Assembly (NCBI GenBank): GCA_017311315.1
Contig: CM029670.1
Coordinates: 24,455,449 to 24,519,448 of the forward strand
Length of the DNA: 64,000 bases
Reading direction: 5' to 3'
From: Dendrocalamus latiflorus
Taxonomy: Eukaryota > Streptophyta > Magnoliopsida > Poales > Poaceae
Part shown: one piece after another, positions 1 through 9,423 of the stretch
How the letters are laid out: the number at the start of each line of letters is the position of its first letter
Numbering within the stretch: position 1 is the stretch's first letter
Program-made: the position numbers and the translations under genes
Notes under the pieces: generated by a model
Told to the model about the DNA's origin: nothing
Database searches by the model: none
Seen by the model: the letters and a program-made list of their open reading frames with translations, nothing else

Positions 1-2
1 GC

Positions 3-10
3 TATAAATA
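3..10 (+). promoter_or_regulatory. TATA box of Copia LTR
   Basis: TATAAATA, in the same relative place as TATAAATA at 56455-56462 in Copia2. The sequence just downstream is conserved between the two copies, which marks the likely U3/R boundary. Confidence 0.6.
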
Positions 11-1055
11 TGAGGGAGTGGCTGCATGCCTCCTCATGGCTTTGAGAAAGAGTTAGGGTTTTATTGAGTCAAAAGAGGCTTTGGGAGTTGGTTTTAGCTT
101 TGCTCTTTAGTGGTTGAGGGCAGCAAGTTATTGTCTCCCAAGTGCTCTGTGTCTGTACGTTGGTCTCCTCTCCAAGAAGTATGTAGAGAGCTTGTGTTCT
201 TGAGTTGGGAGAGGTTGGAGATGGATTGAGAGTCTAGTAATCATTCCTCTTGTATCAATCATGTATCTCCTTTCCTCTTTTTCAATATGAGATGGATTTG
301 GTTTGAGGTTGATCAGGCTTCTGTCTCTCTGTTGATTTTTCCTTCGATGCTCTCCATGTGTGATTTTTGAGTTTTTGAGTTTTTGCTCGGTTCTTGCTGG
401 GGAGTGCCAAAATGGGTTGCTCTGTGATGGGATGATATCTTTAGACCATTTGGTCAAGTTCCCCCAAGAGCAAATCAATTCTAATCTCAGATTTTCCCCT
501 TCAGCCTCCTCTGTTCATATCTCCTGTTCTAGGGTTTTGATGAACTTCTTGATTCCTTTCATGAGATAGGCTAATATTTGTGGTTTTGAGTCCTGAGGTT
601 ATTGCCAATATATTCTCAAAGTCTAATGGCCAGAGGATCAAGGATTTGTGAGAAACTTGGATTTTGGTGAAGCCTCTGTAGTTGTTCAGGTTTTGATATT
701 TCTAGGGTTTCAATGCAATTTGGGATTCCCTTCTTGAGTTGGCTTGAATTTGGGTGTGGAGAGTCCTTAGGCTATTGCCTTCTTGTCTACAAAATCCCAT
801 GAGCAAGGGATCAAAGTTTGGAGGGGAATTGAAATTTTGGTGTTTCTCTCTGTATTTGGCAGATTGTGAGCAAAATCTCAAATTCTTGCTCAAATGAAGA
901 AAATTTCTGTCCCAAAAGTGCTTGATGTTATTTAGAATAGGTTTGTGCTCTTTTGGCAAAGGGAGACCAGCTGCAAGTTATTCATTTGACCTAAATCTGA
1001 ATTTTGGAGTTTTCCTGCGCAGAAATTTCAGTTGGTCGGTCTGTTTTTCAGAAAT

Positions 1056-1206
1056 CCGGTCAGACCGGATTACTCTCTGCGGTCTGACCGTCACACTCCT
1101 TGCGGTCTGACCGGCATCATATGACCGGTCTGACCGGCAGCCATTAGGCGGTCTGACCGGCAGCCATTAGGCAGTCTGACCGCTCACTCAATTGCGGTCA
1201 GACCGG
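1056..1206. repeat. Seven palindromes spaced exactly 23 bp
   Basis: Copies of CGGTCTGACCG or CGGTCAGACCG (five-base arms around one central base) begin at 1057, 1080, 1103, 1126, 1149, 1172 and 1195. Each start is 23 bp after the last. The sixth has one arm mismatch (CAGTC). The spacers are not identical, so only the palindromes and the pitch are tightly kept. The cluster lies downstream of the TATA box, so it would be transcribed in the LTR leader. Confidence 0.9.
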
Positions 1207-1509
1207 CCTATGGAGTTTGGCTGATGGATTTTTTCGCTTTATGACTTTTTCTTGGTGTCTTATTTTAGTCCTTGTTTCTTGTTCTCTTTCTCTGTGATTG
1301 TGCTCCTCCGGTAAGCTCTTGTTCTCACATATGATCTTCTCTTCATAGCTCTCAATAGCTATTGGAAAGAATTTAATTGTGAGTGCACTTCTTTGCATGG
1401 TTCAGATTTTCTCGGGTCTCATGTACTCTTCTTAGCTTTGTAGCTACTGGAGAGACAGCTCTTTCATGGGTTCTTTTAGGGGTCGTGATTTTAAAGAAAG
1501 CGACATTCA

Positions 1510-1526
1510 CCCCCCCCCCCCCCCCC
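1510..1526 (+). repeat. Poly-C run of 17
   Basis: An uninterrupted run of 17 C. It expands the short C tract that precedes Copia LTR ends elsewhere here (26033 region, 36811 region and 57585 region). Confidence 0.9.
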
Positions 1527-1544
1527 TCTGTTGCCATTTCGGTC

Positions 1545-1752
1545 CAACACTGGCCTTAGTCACGGATCCCACTTCTGGACCTTCTTCTGAGTCGACTTGC
1601 GGATTCTCCCTTCCTGCTCTCTGTGACATAACTGATGATCAGTTAGAGCAGCTTGCGGATGAGCAGTTAGCCCTCCTAGCTTGGAGATTTTCCCATGCTT
1701 ACAAGAGGAGGAGGGACGGAAAGAGAGGAGGACCCGTGATTTGCATTGAACT
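1545..1752 (+). pseudogene. Copia gag fragment
   Basis: Translation gives a run around 'DDQLEQLADEQLALLAWRF' followed by an Arg-rich stretch ending GGPVIC. This matches Copia2 gag at about 57955-58158 almost residue for residue. The region precedes the gag zinc knuckle, and homology stops at the first knuckle cysteine. Everything upstream in gag is missing and the fragment is joined to LTR sequence at about 1527-1545. It is a deletion relic that cannot encode a functional gag. Confidence 0.75.
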
Positions 1753-2829
1753 ATGCAGACAAACCCTATACCCCTTATGTGTGCTCTCCCGAGTAGACTT
1801 TGTATTGTCACCAGGTTTTCGTTGGTCCCTGTGCACTGTCTTCTTGCCCTCGGGCGCCCTAATTTTGCAGTCACAAGAAAAGCTTGCTTTTAAAAATTTG
1901 TGTGGCTCAATATCACTCCAGTTTCCTGGATGTGCCCCTTTTAAAAAAAATTTAGAATGGGTTTGGATTACCTTATCCCCACGATTCTATCCTTACCTCT
2001 TGCTACTCTCTCTCACCTCTTGCTGAAAACCCTATCGAATCCAAAGGAACGAGATAACAAGTAACCCAAAACCAGGGTCATCAAGAAGAAGCGAAGACTT
2101 TTCCAATTTCCTAGTATTTAAGGAAAACAACATCACTATGAAGAAGACCATCCGCCAGGAGAAAGCCCACAGAGCAAGTCACCTGCTTCTGCGAAGGACA
2201 AGACCATTGCCCCACAAATTGCTCCTCAAATCTGTTGTTGACCAAGACAGCTAATGTACAATAGATAAATAATGACAACTGTCATTTATTTAAGGGGGGT
2301 AGCATTAAGAGACAAGAATGTCGAAGCACTACCACGATGTATATGTTGAAGGTGCAACAACCTGGACTCAGAGCAAATCAAACCAACAAGAAGATTTGCA
2401 GGACCAGAAGTCTTCTAGTGATAAGGACAAAAGACCATATAAATGCATCCATCCTCGTATCGGCATCCCTCAGACTGTCTACTCCCTAGGGCACAGACCA
2501 TTGCTACCCACCTATCGGTGTGAATTCTATGACCACCATATGTCCAATAGACAGTGCAACTATTCCATTTTCCAAGGATGTGAAGATGACGACGTCAAAG
2601 AGCAAGCATCTGGAAGTCTACGACCTAACCAGTAGGACAAGGTTTCTCTCTTTCCTTTTGACTTCTCCAAGTGCTAACCCCTGTCGTGCAGATTTTTATC
2701 TCTCCATGAAGCTAAAGAGCTATACGTCGAGCAACACCCTGAAACCCAATGCTAGCCAATATAACCCACCTCCATTCTTTCTGCTCTACCGGAATCTCGG
2801 GGTCGAGATTCATTTAAGGGGGGTAGGTT
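1753..2829 (+). mobile_element. 3' end of a Ty3/gypsy internal region with PPT
   Basis: The last 50 bp read like the end of a grass chromovirus-type polyprotein (residues SRGRDSF), followed by the purine tract AAGGGGGGTAGG at 2816-2827 and an LTR beginning TGTAACATCC at 2830. A second purine stretch lies at 2293-2301. I could not recognise RT or integrase residues in 1753-2790; short open frames at 2318-2635 and 2520-2834 show no family I know. The left boundary with the gag scrap is approximate. Reading this as the tail of a 5'-truncated gypsy element is an inference from the PPT-LTR junction. Confidence 0.5.
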
Positions 2830-4590
2830 TGTAACATCCCAAAGATCTGAGTTTGAAAATGTGAGGCTTTTTGAATTATATTTGTAATATATTTTATTTG
2901 AATTTGGAGTTTATGATGTTTTTCTGAGAAATTTGGTGAAGGTTCTAAAGGTTAAAAGGATCAAGAAGAAGCAAACATATGCAATTAATAGAAAAATCAA
3001 GATTTAAAATAAGAATCTGAAAAGATGATCCAGAAAAGGAAGGGAGAAAATTGACTTAAATATAAAATGTCATCCTTTAGAAATAATGGCATAAATAGCA
3101 ATTGTAGCAAGTAAATAAAATACCAACATATATAGATATATATAAATAGACATACTCAAATTTTGAACCTACAAAATTTAGTGCCAAAAAAAATACTTGA
3201 ATAACAAAGTTCGGTGAGCAAGAGGGAATGAATAAAATATGAACTTTATATATATGTATATACAAATATATACACATATTTATATGTGCACACACAAATG
3301 TATAAGCTAAAAACAAAAGAAAAGAAAAGAAAATAGGGCCAGGCCGGCCATCACCTCGGCCAGCCATAATCCCATTTATTAGTCCCCACTGAATCATTTA
3401 TCTCACTGCCTTTTTCCACATCACCACGCCACCTCTCCCATCCAGCGTGACCTCCCAGCCATTTATCTTTTGCCCAACTGAACACTCCCCACTTGCCACC
3501 CTCACCCTCTGTTCCCTGTCATTTCTTACCTAGACTGAACATGAGCAGCCCATTGCCATTTCTTTCCCAGTCCCAACCAAGAACACAACTCCATGTCCTT
3601 CTCTCCTTCCAATCACCAACAAAAATCACAAATCCCTTGATGCATGTCATACCATTGCAACCCTCATCACACGAGCAACCCATCCATACAAGTAGTTATC
3701 ACATGCAAGGTTGTTTGAGCGATTTTGCAAGAGGTGGCAAGCTGCAGTCAGTGGCGGCTGAGCCAGCCAAGGAGAGCGCGCAGCACGGCGTCGAGTAGGC
3801 GCGGTTCGGTGGAGCAACGGCGGGAGTAGAGCACGAGTGCGGTGAGGTCCATGCGACGGTGAGGCGGCTCGGCGACAACGCGGCGCTGTCCGGAGGCGAA
3901 CAACCGGTGGCTCGGCAAGGCGGAGCTAGCGGCACAGCGTCAAGCGGCAAGGAAGGCTCTGGCAGGTGGCCGGAAGGCGGCTGCCGGAGTTGGTGCGACC
4001 GGAGGAGCAGGCGCGGCCGAGGAGCGCGCCGCACGGCGCCGACCGACGAACCGAGGAGCAGCCAGGCGGAGCACGGCGGCGCTGGGGTGAGGCGTCGCTC
4101 GGCGGAGCTGCGGCGGCGCGGAGGAGCTGCCGGCAGACGGCAGCCGAAGTTGGGCCCGGAATCCAAGACCGATGGGGCTGCGCGGAGGCGAGGACGCCGA
4201 GGCGACGGCGGGAGCGGCGCCGGGGCGGAGGTAGCTGGGAGCGAGGGCGTCGGAGGGGACAGCTGGGCCCGGCATGGCTGGGAGGAGAGAGCTGCCGGCG
4301 GGAGAAGAGAGAAATGGAGGAGAGATAAAGAACTAAAGGAGTGAGGAAGAGAAATGGGGAAGGAGGAAAGAAGCCAACGCTGTCGGTGAAAAAAAAAGAG
4401 GAGAGAGAAATAAAAAGAAGAAGAAAGAAAAAGGAGGTGGGTCACACTGTCATAACTTGATTTTTTTTATTTAATTTAACAGCGAACGTTAAAAAGGCAT
4501 AGCTTATTCATTCTAACTCTAAATTGAATGAATCAAATTTCTAAATTTATCTAAATTCAAAATCTAGTCAATGGAACAGAAACCAAGATT
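2830..4590 (+). mobile_element. Truncated gypsy LTR (TGTAACATCC family)
   Basis: The sequence starts TGTAACATCC directly after a PPT. It has the architecture shared by the other large LTRs here: an AT-rich head (2830-3340), a GC-rich core (about 3340-4340, densest at 3790-4320) and an AT-rich tail. Its head resembles 38671-39000, including a shared 'ataaatagcaa' stretch near 3090 and 38926. The LTR breaks off around 4575-4600, where Copia1 gag text begins. The expected distal half, including the double-palindrome motif and the terminal CCCGACA, is absent. Long open frames on both strands of the core are Pro/Ala/Arg-rich and follow base composition only. Confidence 0.7.
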
Positions 4591-4601
4591 TTTATATTTT
4601 A

Positions 4602-5522
4602 ATGATTTCATTGGGATGTGCTTCAATTCCTGATGATGAATCCTGTGAGTCCAATCAAGTTTTACATTTTAAATTAGAGTCTATAAGAAAAATTAATGCA
4701 TCAACCTTGGTTCAATTTAGTGATGTAACTGCTAAACTTGGTGAATTAAAATTGGTACATAACTCTTGTGATGAAAAGCTAAAACTTGCAAAAGATGAAA
4801 TTGGAAAGCTCAAGTCTAGTTCTTCTGCTCAATCTAAAGTGTGATTTGCTTCAAAATAGGCTTAATTCATCTTAGGAGTCAATCTAACAAATGCTTTATC
4901 ATGAGACTCTTTCTTTCTCTAACTGTCTAAAGCTTAATACTGAGGTAGAAACATTGACTACATAACTCAATGATTTTGCTAAAAAGGAGAAATTGGTTCA
5001 GTCTAGTGCTTCTAAGGAGATTGCAAATGAATCTATAAATTGCTCATCGAGTTGCACACTATCTAAAGAAAATGAGTAACTTAAAAACAATTTAGAGAGG
5101 TTAAGAAGAATTGGAATATGATCCTAGGCAAGTCAAAAACTAGCATGAAAAATCATGGTCTAGGGTTTAATTTTATTAAGCGTGCTAGGAATAATCCTCC
5201 TAAAGTAACCAAGGTACTCGAACTAGGAAAATTTGAAGTAGAATCAAAACCAAATAAAGACATTTTTATATCTATTGGTTTTGCAAAAAAATACACTATC
5301 AAACCGACTGTTGTTAGGTCATCTGATACGACCACTCATCAAGTCAAGTACCAATGCACTCATTGCGAAAAAGATAGTCATATGGTTATGTTCTGCTTTA
5401 GAAAAGCAAAGAAAGAGAAGAAAGATAGGATAAAAAAAGTGTTTGCGACTAGCCGCTTCCTATGGTTGAATCAGTGTGGCTGGATCAGGTGCTCGACCAA
5501 TTGGTTCTTATGGTCGAACTAG
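4602..5522 (+). pseudogene. Copia1 gag, C-terminal half, broken
   Basis: Gag packages retrotransposon RNA. Positions 4602-4844 encode a Lys/Glu/Ser-rich, coiled-coil-like segment of the kind found in large Sirevirus-type gags. Stops interrupt the frame up to about 5117. Positions 5118-5522 resume with a segment matching Copia2 residues around the second zinc knuckle, C-x2-C-x4-H-x4-C (CTHCEKDSHMVMFC, about 5356-5397). The N-terminal half and first knuckle are missing because the element is truncated at about 4590. It lies upstream of the protease-integrase remains in the same orientation. It is a gag relic with several stops and frameshifts. Confidence 0.7.
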
Positions 5523-5770
5523 AGTGGTCGAATGAGACTTTTGACAAGTTGCTTCTTGTGGTCGGACTAGCTTCACAAAAGAGTTCCGACCAGCGTTTTC
5601 TACATGTTTAGACCAGTCAATGACCAAACCCTTTTCACATAGTCAATCATATCATTTTTGACCAGGGTCATCTATGCGATTCGACTGATCATTTGTTAGA
5701 GAAAGTCTACTGAGATGGTTAAACTGCCCCATGGGCGAACATGTTTTTCAACGGTCGACTGGTCAAAATA
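5440..5770 (+). repeat. GGTCGA / GACCAGTC-rich stretch
   Basis: Between the zinc knuckle and the protease the sequence repeats short words such as TGGTCGAA, GGTCGGACTAG and GACCAGTC on both strands without a fixed period. Copia2 has a shorter, unrelated segment at this place. Similar words recur in the Copia1 3' LTR (23390-24060). Its role is unknown. Confidence 0.5.
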
Positions 5771-5839
5771 TGTCAAATGCTAATGCTTCACTTAAATCTT
5801 TATCAGTGTGTACTATTGCTCCTATTCATCGAGTATCTC

Positions 5840-6960
5840 AGTACTGGATACCTAAATCTCTATTGTCTAACCCAGTACTAAGATATTGATGACTATTTGT
5901 GCTCTGTAGACTCATCACAAGAGGAAGGAGAACATATGATTCATTGACTCCAGTTACTCATGACACATGATCGGAGACTCATGATTATTCGCCTCCCTCA
6001 TGCCCCGTTGATGAGATGATCACTTTTGGGGACAACTCTCAATGACGAGTTCTTGCTAAAGGCATCGTGCGCTTCAACGACAAGTTCATCTTAAAGGATG
6101 TCACTCTCATCAGTATGTTGAGCTAAAACTTGCTTTCAGTTTCAAAGTTGGTAGATGATAATCTTGAGGTGAACTTTAAAAAGCATTCATGCTGTATCTT
6201 GGATTCATCTGGTGATCTTGTATGCAAAATAAGTCCAGTTAGTTGCTTGTTAAGGGTGATTTTTCATATTCAACATCTTCCGATCTTAGGTGTCTTATTT
6301 CATCAGTTTCTAAGGATTTGTTCTTCTAGCACCGTAGATTAGGTCACATTGGCTGTGATCATCTAGCTCGACTCAGTAATATGAATCTGGTTAGAGGAAT
6401 TTCTAGTCTTAAGATTGAGAAGTCAATGGATCTAGTTTGTTCACCTTGTCGACATGGTAAGATGGTCGCATCATCTCATCCCCCACTCGCACAAGTAATG
6501 ACTAATTCCCTGGGACAATTATTGCACAAGGACTCTGTAGGTCCTTCTAAGGTTCAGTCGGTTGGAGGTAAATGGTAAGTTCTTGTTATTATTGATGATT
6601 ACTCTAGATACTCTTGGGTGTATTTTATGGCCTTTAAGGACAAAGCTTTCAGTCACTTTCGAGAGCTAGCTTTTAGACTTGCTAATAAACTTTCAGGAGT
6701 ACTTAGAGCAATTAGAAGTGATAATGGAACTGAATTCAAGAACTCACCATTTGCTTCCTTTTGTGCCGAAAAAGGTTTACACCGTCAATTTTTGTCTGCT
6801 TGAGTGCTGCAATAGAATGGTGTGGTCAAACACAAGAGTAGAACCCTAGTCGAGATGGCTAGAACAATGCTAAATGAATATGCTACTTCTAGGAAGTATT
6901 GGACTGAAGCTGTTTTGACTGCTTGCTATATTTTGAATAGAGTTTTCTTGTGAGCTAAAT
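5840..6960 (+). pseudogene. Copia1 protease and integrase, broken
   Basis: Protease cleaves the polyprotein and integrase inserts the cDNA. The protease motif region (about 5915-5990) is recognisable only by comparison with Copia2. From 6130 the pre-integrase segment reads LSVSKLVDDNLEVNFKK. The HHCC zinc finger follows (RLGHIGCDHL, then CSPCRHGK at about 6436-6460), then the integrase core with VIIDDYSRYSWVYF (about 6587) and IRSDNGTEF (about 6711), which hold the first two catalytic Asp. The third acidic residue should lie near 6825 in the QNGVVERK-like segment, which is degraded. A stop falls at 6577 and another near 6801. The integrase C-terminus is cut by the deletion at about 6970. Confidence 0.75.
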
Positions 6961-6974
6961 TGCATAAGACTTAC

Positions 6975-7567
6975 TATGAGTAAGGAATTCGAGATGAGCA
7001 TGATAGGAGAGTTCACATTCTTCCTAAGCTTTTTGATTAAACAATCAAAGTTAGGTACTTTTGTGCATCAAACAAAGTACACCAAGGATATACTTCATCG
7101 CTTTGATATGGAATTAGTCAAACCAATTTCCACACCTATGGGATCTACCGCTGTGATGGATCTGGATGAAGATGGTGAGCCTGTTAATGAAAAGGAATAC
7201 AGAAGCACAATTGGCTCTTTCTTGTACCTTACCGCTCCAAGGCCAGACATACACTTTGTTGTGTGTCATGTGGTCGCTTTCAAGCTTCTCCAACGTGCTT
7301 CACATCGTTAAGCGGTAAAGCAAATTTTCAGATATCTTCAGTCAACTTTAGAATTTGGCTTATAGTACTCTTCTCCTTCTTGTCTTACCCTTAGAGCTTA
7401 TTTGGATGCAGATTTTGGGAGTGGTAGAATTGATAGGAAGAGTACTTCTTGTAGTTATCACTTTTAGGCACATCCCTTATTTCATGGGCTTCTAGAAAAC
7501 ATGTCTATTGCTCTTTCCACTGCTGAGGCTGAATACATAGCTGCTGCTTCTTGTTACTCTTAATTGC
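6975..7567 (+). pseudogene. Copia1 RT C-terminus and RNase H, interrupted
   Basis: The frame starts abruptly at SKEFEMSMIGEF, which in Copia2 comes about 25 residues after the catalytic YVDD. The whole polymerase active site is therefore missing. What remains is the RT connection (KPISTPMGSTAVMD, EYRSTIGSFLYLTAPRPDIHF) and RNase H (DADFGSGRIDRKST, STAEAEYIAAASC). Stops at about 7309, 7363 and 7468 break it. The gene is then split at ATTGC (7563-7567) by the 14.3 kb composite insertion and resumes at 21879. Confidence 0.8.
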
Positions 7568-7780
7568 TGTAACATCCTAAATTTTGAATGTTTGAAAAAT
7601 TGGAAGAATTTAAAAAATTTCTCTACATCTTACTGGCATTTGAGATTTTGACGAAATCTTATTTGGATATTTCCTGAGTTTTGCCCTGAGCAAGTAATAA
7701 CTGGAAATAAACCTTGAGCGCAAAATAAACAATCATAAAAATAAATAAATAAGCAAATAGGTACAAATAATTTAAATAGT
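7568..7780 (+). mobile_element. Head of gypsy LTR, interrupted by Tat1
   Basis: The AT-rich head of a TGTAACATCC LTR begins immediately after the target duplication ATTGC. It stops at 7780 where the Tat1 LTR starts. The rest of this LTR is found from about 14197. Confidence 0.7.
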
Positions 7781-8027
7781 TGTCGTAGGGATGGCCCCCA
7801 CCTAAACCCAGCAGGCCTGGTAGGAGATTATAAGGCCCAGAATAGGCCATGTGTAATGACATAACTGCCCCCAGAGGGGATAACCAGATGTAAGGGTATA
7901 ACTGTAAAAGCACTCCTCATGTGTATATATATATGAGTACAAGCCATGGGGAGGACCCAGGCCATTACACTTATCTTCATCACTCTCCACTACCATCTCT
8001 CTCTCTGTTTGGTCTGTAGCCACAACA
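7781..8027 (+). mobile_element. Tat1 5' LTR
   Basis: A 247-bp LTR beginning TGTCGTAGGG and ending CACAACA. It matches the two LTRs of Tat element 2 on the opposite strand (53696-53941 and 42561-42802) through most of its length. It contains an alternating TA tract near 7923-7934, the likely TATA region, and ends with the 'tttggtctgtagccacaaca' block common to all three copies. No matching 3' LTR is left in this copy. Confidence 0.85.
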
Positions 8028-8029
8028 GT

Positions 8030-8047
8030 TGGCGCCGTCCGTGGGGA
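8030..8047 (+). promoter_or_regulatory. Tat1 primer-binding site
   Basis: TGGCGCCGTCCGTGGGGA begins 2 bp after the LTR. It starts with TGG, as expected for pairing with a tRNA 3' CCA end, and is identical to the site in Tat2. It partly resembles the complement of plant tRNA-Asp (TGGCGCCGT, then GGGGA), but the middle differs, so the primer tRNA is uncertain. Confidence 0.7.
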
Positions 8048-8081
8048 GGACGAGGACAAGCCTGAAGACCGAAGGAAAAAG

Positions 8082-9423
8082 ATGGCACCGAAAAAAGCTT
8101 CACCAGCGGCGGCGAAGGGAAAGAAGACGGCTGGGTCGGAGCAGCGCGCGAACACCCGGGCCTCGGCATCGGCCGCCGAAGGAGTTGGCGGCGGCGTACG
8201 CGCCGTGGTCGCGGGCATCGACGCTCGCGCTGCAACGACCGACCCCGCCAGCGCCGCTACAACGACATCCGGCCCCGCCGTTGGCACTGCAACGACAGCC
8301 CCCGCCACCCTCGCCGGTACCGCGGATCAGACGACCGGGGGTAGCCGCAACGAACCATCCGGCGGATCTGGAGATCGGGAGGCGATGGTCCCTGCACCGA
8401 CCCGTCCGCTGGGCGTTCCGGCGGCCCCAACGACACCTGCGGTGGAAAGCGCCCTACTAGCAGCCCTCAACGCGTTCCAGCGGGAACTAGGGGACCTTCG
8501 CGGAGCCGTCCGAGATATACAAGAGGCTTGGAGCCAGCAGGTCGCGCCAGTAGTCGCGCCCGAGCCCACGCCAGAGAAGGCGGACAGCCGCAAAGCCCCC
8601 ACGTCTAGCCGCGTCCCGCTGAGGCGTGTAGATCCAGAATCCCCGCTTTCGGCGGGGCTGCAGCAGGCGACGTGGCCCGAAGACTTCAAGTTCCCTAGCA
8701 TCACCGACCCGTACAAAGGCGACACGGATCCTCGCGAGTTCGTGCGCGTGTACGAAACCGCGATTGAGGCCGCGGGCGGAGACGACACCACGAAGGCGAA
8801 GGGTGGCGCTCTCTTGGTTTTTCACCGTAGAGCCGGGCTCCATCTACGCGTGGGAGCAGCTTCGCGACCGCCTTCATAGCAACTTCCAAGGACACTATGT
8901 CGAGCGAATCGATGCGGACCAACTCTTCGCTGTGAAGCAAAGACCCTCGGAGACGCTCCGGGGCTACTTCAAGCGCTTCGCCAAGATTCGATGCCAGGTA
9001 AACGATATTAATGAAACCACAGTCGTTAATGCAGCCATACAGGGCCTTCGCCAGGGCCCGATGGCCGAATACAACGCACGGAGGCCAATCAAGACAATTG
9101 CCAAGCTCTTCGACAAAATGGACGAGTATGCGCGGGCGGAGGAGGATGCGCGAAGACGCAGCATTACCGCCCTCGGCCTCGCCCATGAGGAGCGCCCCCC
9201 GCGCGAGGTCGGGGTGGGTGGTCCCTCCTCGAAGCCGGGCCGCAGCCGAGAGCCCTGAGGAGGCCCTCCCCGAGGCAGTGAGGCCGGCGTACAGGAAGGC
9301 TCTTCACGGAGCAGGCCTAAACCTCGGCGCCGCCAGCGCCAGTCGCAGGCGGCCCACCATGTCCTCGACACCGAGAGCGCCCGCCAAGGACCCGACCCCG
9401 CCTCACGGAGGGGAGACCGGGGA
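8082..9423 (+). pseudogene. Tat1 gag, one frameshift and one stop
   Basis: Gag of a Tat-lineage gypsy element. The start MAPKKASPAAAKGKK at 8082 matches the Tat2 gag start. An Ala/Thr/Pro-rich N-terminus (to about 8350) is followed by an amphipathic stretch (ALLAALNAFQRELGDLRGAV) and the capsid-like core: DFKFPSITDPYKGDTDPREF, AWEQLRDRLHSNFQGHY, and LRGYFKRFAKI. The reading frame changes near 8805, where the core continues one base over. It then meets TGA at 9256-9258, probably a mutated CGA because Tat2 is open in this region. Beyond the stop the same frame runs into pol, so gag and pol were originally one frame. A capsid core is present here but missing in Tat2. Confidence 0.8.

Larger units (their letters stand above)
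1..1527 (+). mobile_element. Copia (Sirevirus-like) LTR fragment, leader part
   Basis: The window opens inside a Copia LTR. Positions 1-130 match 56452-56580 of Copia2 closely: a TATA box, then the text around 'catgcctcctcatggctt' and 'gagttagggttttattgag'. The two sequences stay alignable with gaps to the C-rich LTR end near 1510, which corresponds to about 57590. Only the transcribed part (R/U5) is present; U3 lies to the left of the window. The terminal TACA, the primer-binding site and the first part of gag are missing, and the C tract runs straight into a gag fragment. The small open frames here are not conserved in Copia2 and I do not treat them as genes. Confidence 0.7.

Noticed and set aside
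3699..4445. 248-residue minus-strand frame resembling a secreted protein
   Set aside because: The hydrophobic start comes from reading a GA-rich tract backwards; the rest is the LTR GC core.
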